Shown piece by piece: positions 52,841 to 64,000 of a stretch of DNA of 64,000 nucleotides. Position 1 is the stretch's first letter, and the number at the start of each line of letters is the position of its first letter. The notes beneath the pieces are model-generated. The model was not told where the DNA came from and did no database searches. It saw nothing but the letters and a program-made list of their open reading frames with translations. This stretch comes from Tritrichomonas musculus. Taxonomy: Eukaryota > Parabasalia > Tritrichomonadida > Tritrichomonadidae. Location: positions 248,001 through 312,000 of the forward strand of contig JAPFFF010000014.1 of NCBI GenBank assembly GCA_039105265.1, given 5' to 3'. A program made the translations under genes and the position numbers.

Positions 52841-53470
52841 TTATAAATATTTGAGTTCACGTTGAGATTTTGAGAAATATTTGTTGAAATCTCTTTTTGA
52901 AAGATGTGCCATGATTGGGATAAATTCATCATGAGAAAAATCAATGATATAACAATCTTTCAAATATTGACGACAATTCTCACGTGTATACTTTGAATGA
53001 TATTTTTGACAATGTTTTGCAACATAAGAAAACGCATCATAATAACTAACAAATCTATTATTATCTGTTTCTATCCTATTCATCGAATATATTTCTTCAT
53101 TTTCTTCTTGACTTCTTATATTTCCAATACTTCTTAATTTTTTTTGATTTCTTTTAGGTTTTGGAATTTCATATTCATAAGTTGGGAGCACATTAATCAA
53201 TTTCCTGAAACCATTGATTTTCCTTTTATGATTCTCATGATTTTCATGATTTTCATGATTTTCATAAGTATTATTCTCAATTTAGAACAAATTTGAAGAT
53301 TGAATTTCTCCATCTGAATCTGTGCTTTCACTCTGACTGTGATCAAATCGACCATCTTTTTCATTTAATACTTCATTTGTGTTGAAACAGCTATTCATTC
53401 TTTTTAAAATATGAAGTGAGCTTTTATAAAATTTTCCTACTTTTTGAGAGCAAAATGAAAATTTATTCAT
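52841..53470 (-). pseudogene. Unknown family, type B copy 1, nonsense mutation
   Basis: Same gene as the intact copy at 58121-58750, almost identical base for base. Near 53283 a TAA replaces the AAA (Lys) codon of the other copy (TTCTAAATT versus TTCAAAATT), cutting the protein to 62 residues; the rest of the frame stays open to the normal end. One further change gives N-T-N-E-V instead of N-K-N-E-V. The loss is therefore recent. Re-initiation at an internal Met (53200) would yield only the conserved domain. Confidence 0.8.
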
Positions 53471-54556
53471 TCAAAAATTTCAATTGGAAAAAAAAACTTT
53501 AATTAATCGCATGAATTAAAACAATATTATGACAAATCTATACTTTTTATTTAAAGCTACCAATCATTAATTATATCATACTTCGTATCACATACTTTCA
53601 TATGCATTTTTTAAAAGTGCAATTGAGTCAAGCGTACTGCTGCTGACCGAAATTCTATTGAATCAAAAATAATATCCAAATTATGAAGAAATATTATCAT
53701 GAATTTATATTAAAGATCAAGAAATATTATCATGAATTTATAAGCAGAATCATACCAAATCAATATTAGAATGAAAATTTTTACACCTTCGAAAAAATTT
53801 TTCATTTCACATCACCAAAAATTTTCAAAGATTCTCACAACTCTCAATTTTTTTTGGCAAAATTTATTATTCTTTGCTTTGAATTCATCTTCATTAGTTG
53901 CAATTAACACAATGCCATCAATCTTGAATATGAGAAGCAAATTTATCTTTAAACTCCTGACTTTTATCAATCTAATGATATTATTTGGATTAATAAAAGA
54001 ATCTTTTGATAATTTTAAGTTTTTCTACTTGTTTATAAACACTTACTAACTTTTGCATATTGGAAAAATAAAGTTAGTAATTGTTTATAAACACTTTATT
54101 TTATACTATTAAGCTTAAAATTTAACTTCATGAAGATAATATTGGAAAAAAACATAAATTCAAAGCAAAAATGGATTCGTTCATTCAAATCACAATTCCT
54201 CTAATTACATTCTAATGATCCATTCTTCATATGATTTAAAAAATTCATTTTTGAATAGCATGCAAAGAGTAAGAGAAATAAAAAGTAAACAATCCACAAA
54301 AATATGATTATTCAAGTGCACCAAATAGTTTAAATCATAAGAAAATATTTTTAAATAATGATTAATAATGAAACGAATTCATTAACAGAATTTTAAAACT
54401 ACGAATTCCTTTGTTCAAACCGTTTTTATACTCATTTTTGTAAACTATTGAATTTCTCAAAATTTTTAAAATTCAATTATTTTAAAGTCAAATATTAAAA
54501 ATCCAGAGAGATTTTATCCAATAATAAAGATACATGAAAATGTTTTGCTGAAGAAA
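53471..54556. other. Noncoding, partly duplicated flank
   Basis: 53640-53830 matches 58930-59090 (shared GAAATATTATCATGAATT and ATTTTTACnCnTTCGAAAAA words), extending the direct duplication. The 92-codon frame at 53771 lies in this flank and has chance-like composition. Nothing else is supported. Confidence 0.5.
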
Positions 54557-54578
54557 ACAATTCTGACAAAAACCTTTA

Positions 54579-55017
54579 AAAATGAAGTTTGTTGATAGCA
54601 ACCCAGCTGCATTTGTTTTATTCAGCTTCTGATATGATCTTGGTATTTTCGAATATTCAGCTAGAAACGGCAAATACGACTCTCAAAAGTTTACAATCAC
54701 AATGAAGCAGGGCTTCTATCAACAAAAGCAACAGTTCTAATATTCAAACAAGGGAAAATGAATATTTTTTGAACCAAAATGCAAAAAGGAGCTTATCTCA
54801 CAACTCAAAGAATTGGCAAAAGTTTGTGAAATTAAATTTACAAGGCCACATTTCATAATTTCAAAATACTGAAAATTGCAGAGTTTGGCAAATTGCATCT
54901 TTAAAGATCCACAAGATAGAAGTACTGATATCAAAAGCACATTAACAATAGAAAGAAAAAGAATAAACTCAATTAAAGATATATCAAGTAGCTCATTGAA
55001 AGTTGAAACTTGAAAGA
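54579..55017 (+). pseudogene. Eroded open frame, unidentified
   Basis: One frame over about 440 bp carries coding-like composition: M-K-F-V-D-S-N-P-A-A-F-V-L-F-S-F, G-I-F-E-Y-S-A-R-N-G-K-Y-D-S-Q-K-F, C-K-K-E-L-I-S-Q-L-K-E-L-A-K-V-C-E and I-F-K-D-P-Q-D-R-S-T-D-I-K. It is interrupted by several in-frame stops but apparently no frame change. The base composition is clearly less A+T-rich than the surroundings. No family is recognised, so host or element origin is open. Confidence 0.45.
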
Positions 55018-55139
55018 AGAAAGAAAACCACAAAAATAAATATTAATTCAACTAAAATTTGAATAAAAAATTGTCTAATATAATGAAAACATCTCATAAA
55101 ATTCTACTATATTAACTCTATTTGATATTATGACTAATA

Positions 55140-55240
55140 AAATTAGTCGAAGGTTTCTTGGAAGCCCATGAAGCCAGCGGACAGTGTTTCAAATATTTCA
55201 TCTTCTCCGTAATATTTGGCATACAAAACTAATCACATTC
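55140..55240 (-). pseudogene. Short coding-like 3' end
   Basis: On the minus strand the frame L-Y-A-K-Y-Y-G-E-D-E-I-F-E-T-L, then S-A-G-F-M-G-F-Q-E-T-F-D and stop looks like the end of a real protein in otherwise A+T-rich DNA. Nothing upstream continues it. Family unknown. Confidence 0.3.
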
Positions 55241-56835
55241 TTTTTTTCTTTTCAAATTTTTCCGAAGAGTCCCATCAATTGTTTTTTTGAGAAATGGATT
55301 ATTTTTGTATAACATATCAATAACTTTTTAATTGAAGTTAATATACCAATTATAAGGTTTCAAACTTGGCAAAACTTATAAAACAAGCTGAATTAAACTA
55401 AAGTGAATCATCATTTCATACGATTTCTTTAAGAAAATAATTTTTCAAATTGGAAAAGCTTCTAAAATCTTGAGATATTCGATGCTTTTTTATGGAAGAT
55501 TTCAAACTTCACAAAAAAAGTATTTTTTCTTTCATTTTAAATAAAACTTTCCTATCAATCAGAACTCCTTACTTTTTGTGAATTTTGACCATATATTGTC
55601 TCAAAATCGTGAAATTACACAAGGCATTAAGAACAAAGAATACCAAATATCATTTTCAAATCAAATATGAAATATTTATCGATAATTAAAAATTTTTATA
55701 TTATCAATCGTGTATATAATAATTATATACAGATTTTTCTTTATTTTTCGGATCCATTTGTTATTAATATGTCATGTTGGAAAAATTGTTAGTATAATAT
55801 AATTCGATGATATCTTAAATGGAAATCAATATATGATTTGATACCGATCAATTTCTTCTTTTGTTTTTTGAATTTTATATGATAAGATATAATTTCTTAA
55901 TTCCAATCTTAAAAAAACACATAAAAACACTTTTATTTAAAAAACAAGCAACAATTAATAATATTTTTATTAAATTTAATCTTCTTTTCAAACAAAAATT
56001 TATCTTTTTTTTTGAATTTTTACAAAATATTCATTCATTTACGATATGAATAATATTTTGATATACCAGAAATTTTGCACTCCAAAATATTCATTACATT
56101 TGTATGAAGTTTTAAAATTTATTATACTCTAAAGATTTAATTTTATATTCTCTCTTCTTTATTTTTTTTCAAAATATTGTTTATCAGTAAAAAAAAATGA
56201 TTTTTCAACGGCAATCAAATATTGAATGAAATTATATAAGACTTATGTTTTCAATTATATTTATAAGATGATTTAAATTTAGATGCAGTAATACTATACA
56301 GATATCATTTTATTATCTCCGAATAATATTTAAATAACATATAAAAAATTGTTTTTCTGATATCAGCAAAATCATTCGTTATTTTTATGGATAGATTTAA
56401 TTGATTACAATCCTATTATTTAAAGAGTTTTTAAATTAATCTATCGTTTATTAATAAGTATTAGGTTGATTGCTTTAGATTTTAAATAAAATAATTTAAA
56501 ATTTTATTCAATTGCAAAAAAAAAATAATTGTTTTAAATGTCATGTTATTTCCATGCTCCTACACTTTTTGAATGAAAATATTTTTATGCTTAAAAACAA
56601 CTTTTAATGCACATTAACATCTAAATGAAATCAACAAAAGTTGATTATTGGAATTTTAAAAGATATGAAAAAGAAAACTGATTGAAATTGGGCTGTTAGA
56701 TTTTTATATAAAAATTTTTATATTTTGACCATTTTATTCATAAAATTTTAACTTTTTTTTTTGGTGTGAATTACTTTTTAATCAAACAATTACGTTGCTT
56801 AATGATTGTTATGTAAACAAACTGCTAATATTTGT
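55241..56835. other. Gene-poor A+T-rich DNA
   Basis: No credible gene. The last 20 bp before 56836 match the 3' flank of the other type A copies (AAACTGCTAATATTTGTTTA), and GTTAGATTTTTATATAA near 56697 recalls their distal flank. Confidence 0.5.
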
Positions 56836-57423
56836 TTACATATATTTTAGTTCGCGTTGTGTCTTCGAAAAGTATTTGTTGAATTCTTTTTGTGAAAGAT
56901 GTGTTAAAATTGGAATGAATTCATCATGTGAAAAATCAATGATATAACATTCTTTCAAATATTGACGACATTTATCTCGTGTGTATTTCTCATGATACTT
57001 TTGACAATGTTCTGCAATATATGAAAACGCGTCTAAATAACTGATAAATCGATTGTTGTCTGTTTTAAGTTTATCAATATTATAATACCTATCATCTGAT
57101 ATTTTGTTCTTTTGATTTCGTTGATTTTTAGTTTTCGTTGGAATTTCATACTCGTAACTTGGAAGTCGTGAAATTAATCTCTCAAATCCATTCCTGTTTT
57201 TCTTATCATTTTTATTTTCTTGTTTTGCTTCATATTCAATGTTAATGTTTTTGTTTTCTTTCATTCTTCTTCCTGAAAATTTTTCTTGTCGTTGTTCACT
57301 TTCTGCTTCTGCTTCTGCTTCTGCTTCTGTATCTGTACTATGCACTCGTCCTGCATTACTTGTTTTTGGTCTTTCCTCTTCATCTTCGAGGAGTTCATTC
57401 ACTGTCAGCTTATTAGCATTCAT
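56836..57423 (-). CDS. Unknown family, type A copy 3
   Basis: 195 aa, intact, differing from the 48198 copy essentially at E-R-Q-Q versus E-Q-R-Q after the A-E tract. Same strand and order as copy 2, with a type B gene about 700 bp upstream, so 51541-53830 and 56836-59090 form a direct duplication offset by about 5.3 kb. The upstream box ATCAAAAAGTTCTTCAACTA at about 57493 is identical to that of copy 2. Confidence 0.8.
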   Translation of the reverse strand: MNANKLTVNELLEDEEERPKTSNAGRVHSTDTEAEAEAEAESEQRQEKFSGRRMKENKNINIEYEAKQENKNDKKNRNGFERLISRLPSYEYEIPTKTKNQRNQKNKISDDRYYNIDKLKTDNNRFISYLDAFSYIAEHCQKYHEKYTRDKCRQYLKECYIIDFSHDEFIPILTHLSQKEFNKYFSKTQRELKYM

Positions 57424-58032
57424 TCAATTATAAACAATTAATCAATAAAATTTTAATTTTCTTTTTTTTTTTCTCAAATCTTCAATAATCTTATCAAAAA
57501 GTTCTTCAACTAATTATTTTTGATTTCTTTTCTATCATAGATATTTTTCTTTATTTGAAAAAGATAATAATAATTTGAAAATCATTTTAACGTCATGAAA
57601 TCAATTGTTTCGTTAATTGAATGATCATTGAAAAAAGAAAAAATTAATTATAAACGAATTGACCTTATAAACAAAATTTGAAAGAAATCAAACCAATTAT
57701 TTTATTAGCCAGATATTTTTTTCCATATTTTCTTTCTTTCTGGCATTATGCTTTTTTTTTTTTTTTGTGTGTTATGTGAAAAGTTTTTTCCTGTTTTTAA
57801 AAGTCAAAATTTTATTGTATCGCGATCAAAGAAAAATATTTTTTTATATAAATGATATAAATGCAATTTATTAAATTAGTAGTTATGTAAAAAAGAAATA
57901 ATTACTTTAAATAATTTTTGGTTTATGTGATATATTAGTAAAATTTTTAGACTTTCAAAAATTTGATTATTTTTTTTTTTTTTTATTTTTTCCCACTCTA
58001 ATTTATAACCATTTAAAGTATAAAATATATTA
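57424..58032. other. Spacer between type A copy 3 and type B copy 2
   Basis: A+T-rich, with poly-T runs near 57750 and 57968; corresponds to 52123-52752 in the other block but has diverged more than the genes. Confidence 0.5.
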
Positions 58033-58120
58033 TTATTGGTACATATGTGAATATATATAAAGTAAGATAAAAGAATGAGGAAAGATATAATATTTATTAC
58101 AATAATAAAGAAATAAAAAA

Positions 58121-58750
58121 TTATAAATATTTGAGTTCACGTTGAGATTTTGAGAAATATTTGTTGAAATCTCTTTTTGAAAGATGTGCCATGATTGGGA
58201 TAAATTCATCATGAGAAAAATCAATGATATAACAATCTTTCAAATATTGACGACAATTCTCACGTGTATACTTTGAATGATATTTTTGACAATGTTTTGC
58301 AACATAAGAAAACGCATCATAATAACTAACAAATCTATTATTATCTGTTTCTATCCTATTCATCGAATATATTTCTTCATTTTCTTCTTGATTTCTTATA
58401 TTTCCAATACTTCTTAATTTTTTTTGATTTCTTTTATGTTTTGGAATTTCATATTCATAAGTTGGGAGCACATTAATCAATTTCCTGAAACCATTGATTT
58501 TCCTTTTATGATTCTCATGATTTTCATGATTTTCATGATTTTCATAAGTATTATTCTCAATTTTGAACAAATTTGAAGATTGAATTTCTCCATCTGAATC
58601 TGTGCTTTCACTCTGACTGTGATCAAATCGACCATCTTTTTCATTTAATACTTCATTTTTGTTGAAACAGCTATTCATTCTTTTTAAAATATGAAGTGAG
58701 CTTTTATAAAATTTTCCTACTTTTTGAGAGCAAAATGAAAATTTATTCAT
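58121..58750 (-). CDS. Unknown family, type B copy 2 (intact)
   Basis: 209 aa. N-terminus M-N-K-F-S-F-C-S-Q-K-V-G-K-F-Y-K-S-S; then Ser/Glu-rich S-Q-S-E-S-T-D-S-D-G-E; a tandem N-H-E-N-H-E-N-H tract encoded by 9-bp repeats; then the family domain from about residue 95: L-P-T-Y-E-Y-E-I-P, D-A-F-S-Y-V-A-K-H-C-Q-K-Y-H, Y-L-K-D-C-Y-I-I-D-F-S-H-D-E-F and F-N-K-Y-F-S-K-S-Q-R-E-L-K-Y-L. Homologous to type A over the last 115 residues, with unrelated N-termini. The domain is under clear protein-level constraint, since A and B keep the same residues. Function unknown. Confidence 0.8.
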   Translation of the reverse strand: MNKFSFCSQKVGKFYKSSLHILKRMNSCFNKNEVLNEKDGRFDHSQSESTDSDGEIQSSNLFKIENNTYENHENHENHENHKRKINGFRKLINVLPTYEYEIPKHKRNQKKLRSIGNIRNQEENEEIYSMNRIETDNNRFVSYYDAFSYVAKHCQKYHSKYTRENCRQYLKDCYIIDFSHDEFIPIMAHLSKRDFNKYFSKSQRELKYL

Positions 58751-60338
58751 TCAAAAATTTCAATTGGAAAGAAAGTTTCAACTTTTTTATCTGACCAAAA
58801 TCAATGATTTAAAATATAATTATGACAAATTTGCACTTTTTATTTAAAACCACTTATCTTAACTTTCAGTATAATTTGAATTAAGCGCCTTCTAATTTAA
58901 CGAAAATAGAAATAAGCTGAACAAAAAAAAAAAAAAAAAAAAATGAAAAATAATGAAGAAATATTATCATGAATAACAGTAAATAATCTTAACATTTAAT
59001 AAACAAAACCTTATCAAATCAATATTAGATGAAAATTTTTACTCATTCGAAAAATTTTTAATTTCATGACACAAAAATTTTTTTTCTGACATGTAAATTT
59101 ATGTTAATTGCTATTTTCATATTTTTGAAAAGCACAAATACTGTAGGTGTTATTTAAAATAAATTTCTGAAGGAATTTGAGAGTTTTGATTATGTCAATT
59201 TTGAAGGAGATATTAAAGTAAATGCTGCCTGGTGATCATTGAATAGAATTCAATGTTGCACTTGTTGTGTTTTTCATAAGTGTTGTGCCTAATTACAACG
59301 TTGCTATGAATTTGACTGTGTCTTTAAGGTAAGGAAGATCACTTAATAAATTTCTGGAAAATACCTGCAAAAATATGTTTATCTAGGCCTAATATAATCG
59401 ATCAATATTTCATTTGTCTTTCTTTGATATATAATAAATAGAATAATTTTTAATGAGATTCAAATGAGTAGAAGAATTACTAATAATTACAAAATTATCT
59501 CCACATCCAGAAAATAAAATTCTTATGACATTTGTACCTTTTATATATTTTTGCCATATTGGTTTCCAAATCGATGAAATTATTTTCAATTTGAATTTTC
59601 AATGAGTTCTCACAAAATTTTAATTCAAATTTGTTCCAATTTCATTCATTTTTAATTTGAATGAAAAAATATCATTTTGAAGTGGTATAAAAAAGTGAAG
59701 GCCTTTTTTAAATTTTTTTTTTGATAAATTAATAATTACCCCTATCCCATATCTTTTTATCATTATATAAAGAATCCAATATTATATAATTGAAAGAAGA
59801 ACTTTCGATGAAATCTCATCATTAAAACAAATATCAATTATGTCATCCATAACTGTAATCGAAAGAGAAACTTTTAGTAGATGCTCATCATAGACAAATG
59901 CTTATACTCAATCCTTTGTAACTCCAATTTTATATTATTCTTTCACTGAAAGTTCATCATTAACACATGTACAAATTCCTTTTTCTTTGTCATTAATTGA
60001 ATCTTTTGCTTTCTATGAATGTTGGTTATTAATACAAGTATCAATTCATTCTTTTGCAATAAAAAATAATACTATTTTCCCAACAACAACGAAGGTGACA
60101 TGAGCATAAATTCTCTATTTTTAATAAATGAATCTTCTTGGAAATATATCAATTGAATTATCATTTCTTTATAAATATCATAGCAAAATAATTTATATTA
60201 ATTTTTATTATTAATAATTCATTAATATATCTATATATCAATTTTAATAAAATAAGTACCTATTTTATTTTAAGATATTGATATTTTAAAAAGTTTAAAA
60301 TCAAATTTTTAAAATATTCTTTTGCGTTCTATGAATCG
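58751..60338. other. Noncoding; duplicated flank at left
   Basis: 58930-59090 belongs to the direct duplication. A slightly less A+T-rich stretch at about 59220-59350 has no open frame. A poly-A run lies near 58924-58942. Nothing else is supported. Confidence 0.5.
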
Positions 60339-63300
60339 ATGAAAAACTCATTTGAACTATTTCAAAATCTCAAAGAAAAGCACCTTATTCAAACCTTAAA
60401 TCCTAATTTCAATGAAATATTTTATGATTTCTCTTTTTTTTTTCATTGATGAAGATAAAATTAATGAAAATCTCAAGAAACAAAGATTAATAATTATTGA
60501 TGAATACGAACATTCTAATGCTAAATACTATATCATTTGTTTTAAGAAAACATTAATTACTATGAATGAAAAAGATATTAAAAATAATATTGATTTTTTT
60601 AAAATCATCCAAATCTCAAATATATACCTATTTAAAGATCAAACATCAAGAAATATATTCGAACAAGATAGAACAAATGATCCAAATAAGTATAATTTTA
60701 TCTTATTTGATTCGATTAAAAAAGAAGAAATTTTAAAATTTCAAAAAGAATTTTTAATTACAAATAGAAACATAATTGACTTCTGGAAAACGATATCGAG
60801 AAGCATATCTGGATTTTTAATTGGAGAAGCATATGAAAACACATTTATAGATCGTGTAATGAAAACAAAACAAAAATAATTCAAAAGAAAGAAGAAAAAG
60901 AAATGAATCACAATGAATATATCAGCATTAAAACAATAAATTCGACTGCCACATCAATAATAGAAAAGATTTATCATCTCAAAGAGCGCAAATATTATAT
61001 TAAGAAGAAGAAAAAACGAACGATAGAACGAGCAAAATTAAGTCAACGTGAATATTATAATTATATGCAATTTCATCATCCATTTCAATAGCAGTTCTAT
61101 TCAGCAATTGAAGAAGAGAACCAAGAAACATTGATTCTTGAATACATCGAAGGAGAAACTCTTGAAAACATTCAAAAGATGAGATTAACAATAGCAGATA
61201 AATATAAAATCATCTTTGAAATCATCGCAATAATTAACTATTTCCATCACCATCATTTTGTTTATCGTGATCTAAAACCTAACAATGTAATGCTTGATCG
61301 AAACAAAACAATCATTCTTATTGATCTTGATCGAATGATATCTGAAGATGAAATTGCAAATAAAAATGAAGAAAATACAACAATAATCATTCACCAATAT
61401 TCATCTCCTGAATTAAAAGAAGGAAAATTGATATCATATTCAACTGATATATATTCACTTGGCATGCTTATGTTTTATCTAATTTTCGAAAAAGAACCAA
61501 GTATTAGTAAAATTGAAGAAACTAAATGTCAACCAATTCTTGAACTAATCAAGAGGTGCACAAGAGAGAATCCAAAAGAACGTCCAAATATAATTGAAGT
61601 ATTGAAATACTTTTATGTTGAATTCTTTTCCAAAGTTAGAAATGAATTAATTGAAACAGATGTGATCAATAATATAAAAAATATTGATAATGATATCTAC
61701 ATCGAATATTTAGTATTCATTTGTGAATCACAAAATCCATATTCATTATATCAACTTGGTGATTTTTATAGAAAAGGAAATATTTTTAAAAATAACCTAA
61801 AAATCGCTCATCATTATTATACTCTTGCAGCTGATAAAAATCAAGTTGATTCACAATTTTATCTTGGTGAATATCATTTTGATAATAAATGCGATTCAGA
61901 ACATATTAATAAATCATTGTATTATTTTACACAAGCATCAAACGATAATTATTTGAAAGCTCATTTCTATCTAGGTTTAATTTACCTAACTAAAATAAAA
62001 ACTAATGGACATATCGACAAAGCCATTTTTTATTTTACACTTGCAGCTAATCAAAATAATGCCATATCTCAACATTGTCTTGGCATCATTTATTTTCGAG
62101 ATTATGATCTGAAGCATTTTGATATTAAAAAAGCAATACATTATTTTAAATTATCAGCAAATCAAAATTATATAAAATCGATGATTATGCTTGGATTAAT
62201 CTATTTACAAGGGAGACATGTTTCAAAGGATATTAACAAAGCAATTGAATATTTTACACAAGCAGCTAATAAAAACAATATTAATTCACAAATGGATCTT
62301 GGCCATTTTTATATTTTCGGTAAATATGTTAAACGCGACATTGACAAAAGAATTTATTTTTTGTCACTTGCAGCTAACCAAAATCTTGCAGAAGCACAAT
62401 ATGAACTTGGAATGATTTACATCAAACCAGAGTACCAACGTCAGAATATTAATAAAGCTCTGCTTTATTTTTCTTTAGCAGCAAAAAATAATCATGAAGG
62501 TGCACAAAAAGCTCTTTTATCATTTTTTATGGGAGGAAAAAATGCACCACATGATATTGAAAAGGCAACTAGTCTTTTATCTTCATTTACTGGAGTAGAT
62601 CATCAAACTGAATGACTATTTGCTGAATCAACATTATTAGATAATAATCTTTTACCACAAAACATCAATAAAAATAACATAAAAGAAATAAATGATGATC
62701 AAATAAGCACGATTATGTATTTTGGCTATTTATTTTTACAAGGAATACAATACAAACAGAAAATACAAGCAGCAATTTATTATTTTTCACTTACTGCAAA
62801 TAAAAATAATGCTGTGGCACAATATGTGCTTGGTGTTATATATCAAACTGTCAATTATTCTTGTTTTGATATTAACAAAGCTATTTATTATTATAAACTT
62901 TCAGCAGATCAAAATTATCCAGAGGCACAAAATAATCTAGCAGTTATTTATTGTGAAGGGAAATATATTAAAAGAGATATTAACAAAGCAATTTATTATT
63001 TTACTCTTGCATCAAATAATAATTTCGCAAAAGCTCAATTTTGCCTTGGATTTTTGTATTACGACGGCCTATTGGTCCAAAAAATATTAATAAAGCAATT
63101 CATTATTTTACATTAGCATGATATCAGAACGATTTATAGGCGCTGACATATCTTAGCATTATTTTTTATAATGGTAAAGATATTCAAAAAGATTTTAATA
63201 AAGCGATTCAATATTTATCTTTACCATTAAAACACAATGTACCAGCAGCAATGTTTATTTACGGCGTTATTAATTTGACAGGTGATCATGTAGAACAAGA

Positions 63301-64000
63301 TATAAACAAGGGTCTTTATTATTTGACACTTTCAGCAGAAAAAAACTGTGCTTTTTCTCAATTTTATCTTGGATTACTGTATATGTCAGGTGAATACATA
63401 CCTGAAGATATTAATAAAGCAATTCATTATTTCACAATGGCAGCTGAAAACAAACATAAATATGCATATTCTCCTCTTGGACTAATTTATTTAAATGAAA
63501 AATATATGAAAACAAATATAAATAAAGCAATTCATTATTTAAAACTCGGTTCAGATATTGGTGATGAAAAGTGACAATATTACTTAGGCCATATTTATTG
63601 GGACAAGAAATATAATGCTTATAATATTGAAAAAGCAATTAAATATTTTACATTATCAGCACAAAAAGGTTATTCAAAGGCTCAATTAGCATTGGGTACA
63701 ATTTATTATGATTTAAAAGACATGAACAAAACATTTTATTATTTTCATCTATCAGCAAAAAATAATAATCATACTGCTCAATTTTATGCTGGTTTTATGT
63801 ATATGAATGGAGATTATGTATCCAAAGACATATCAAAAGCAATTTATTATTATAAAGAGGCATCATCTTTCAATATTTCATATTCAAAAGTTAATCTTTC
63901 ATTTCTTTATCGATATGGAATCGGAGTTAAAAAAAATCTTTGGTATCCAATAGAATTACTTAAAGAATCTATCAGGCAAAAAAATGACATGGTTGCAAAA
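60339..64000 (+). pseudogene. Kinase plus Sel1-repeat gene, broken, runs off the window
   Basis: Begins M-K-N-S-F-E-L-F-Q-N-L-K-E-K-H at 60339. The frame shifts at a T-run near 60440, continues as a charged N-terminal domain to 60879, then (60903-61090) the start of a kinase N-lobe; after a stop the kinase goes on (61131): F-V-Y-R-D-L-K-P-N-N, I-L-I-D-L-D-R-M in place of D-F-G, Y-S-S-P-E-L and D-I-Y-S-L-G. Sel1 repeats of about 36 residues (H-Y-Y-T-L-A-A-D-K-N, F-Y-L-G-x-I-Y) start near 61730 and still run at 64000. Stops near 62613, 63118 and 63572 interrupt the repeats. Same architecture as the intact gene at 18853, but only distantly related and with one kinase domain. Trichomonad genomes carry large families of these, many broken. 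Confidence 0.8.

Noticed and set aside
53771-54049. 92-codon frame
   Set aside because: Lies in the duplicated noncoding flank and is not open in the matching block at about 59.0 kb.

Overview
The window looks like nuclear DNA of a parabasalid protist (trichomonad), most likely a Tritrichomonas-type genome. The support is the very A+T-rich sequence, standard-code genes without visible introns in which a TAA stop is often followed by A (TAAA, the polyadenylation signal known from Trichomonas), and typical trichomonad families: kinase plus Sel1 repeats, DUF3447 ankyrin and BspA-like leucine-rich repeats, Tc1/mariner-type transposases and a Polinton (Maverick) fossil. The species is inferred, not proven.

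Layout. 1-3400 and 5585-7210 are two arrays of one 17/18-bp satellite (TTCATTCATTCAAT core) in opposite orientations. They enclose a 2.2-kb spacer with an ankyrin-family fragment, a decayed relative of the element at 34-37.8 kb, and a TA-flanked MITE. 8.2-29.8 kb is the gene-dense part: a KATNAL2-like katanin, an unknown protein with a Gln-rich tail, a C2-domain protein, a polytopic membrane protein, a small Ser/Lys-rich protein, a 769-aa protein with repeated Trp motifs, a kinase-pseudokinase-Sel1 protein, an LCAT-like acyltransferase with a frameshift beside its start, a small basic protein, an exocyst-Sec5-like protein with a roughly 550-residue Lys/Glu tail, and a UBA protein. A GC-rich candidate structured RNA lies at 29.18-29.26 kb.

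31-39.3 kb is a mobile-element graveyard: an IS630/Tc1-type transposase, a Polinton DNA polymerase fossil, then a compositionally distinct segment at about 34.03-37.84 kb with an apparently intact DEAH helicase (origin-binding-protein-like), two paralogous small ORFs, a tRNA-like sequence and a 43-bp perfect inverted repeat. A DD34E transposase remnant follows. This 3.8-kb segment is the best candidate for an undescribed mobile system. A Rab4-like GTPase at 40.4 kb is the last ordinary gene.

41-64 kb is gene-poor and extremely A+T-rich: MITEs, a broken ankyrin/BspA gene, a lineage-specific family of unknown proteins (five copies in direct and inverted segmental duplications) and, at the right edge, a broken kinase-Sel1 gene running off the window. 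The host genes do not form operons and no single pathway is apparent. Shared themes are cytoskeleton and membrane traffic (katanin, exocyst, Rab, C2, LCAT) and expanded kinase/Sel1 signalling.
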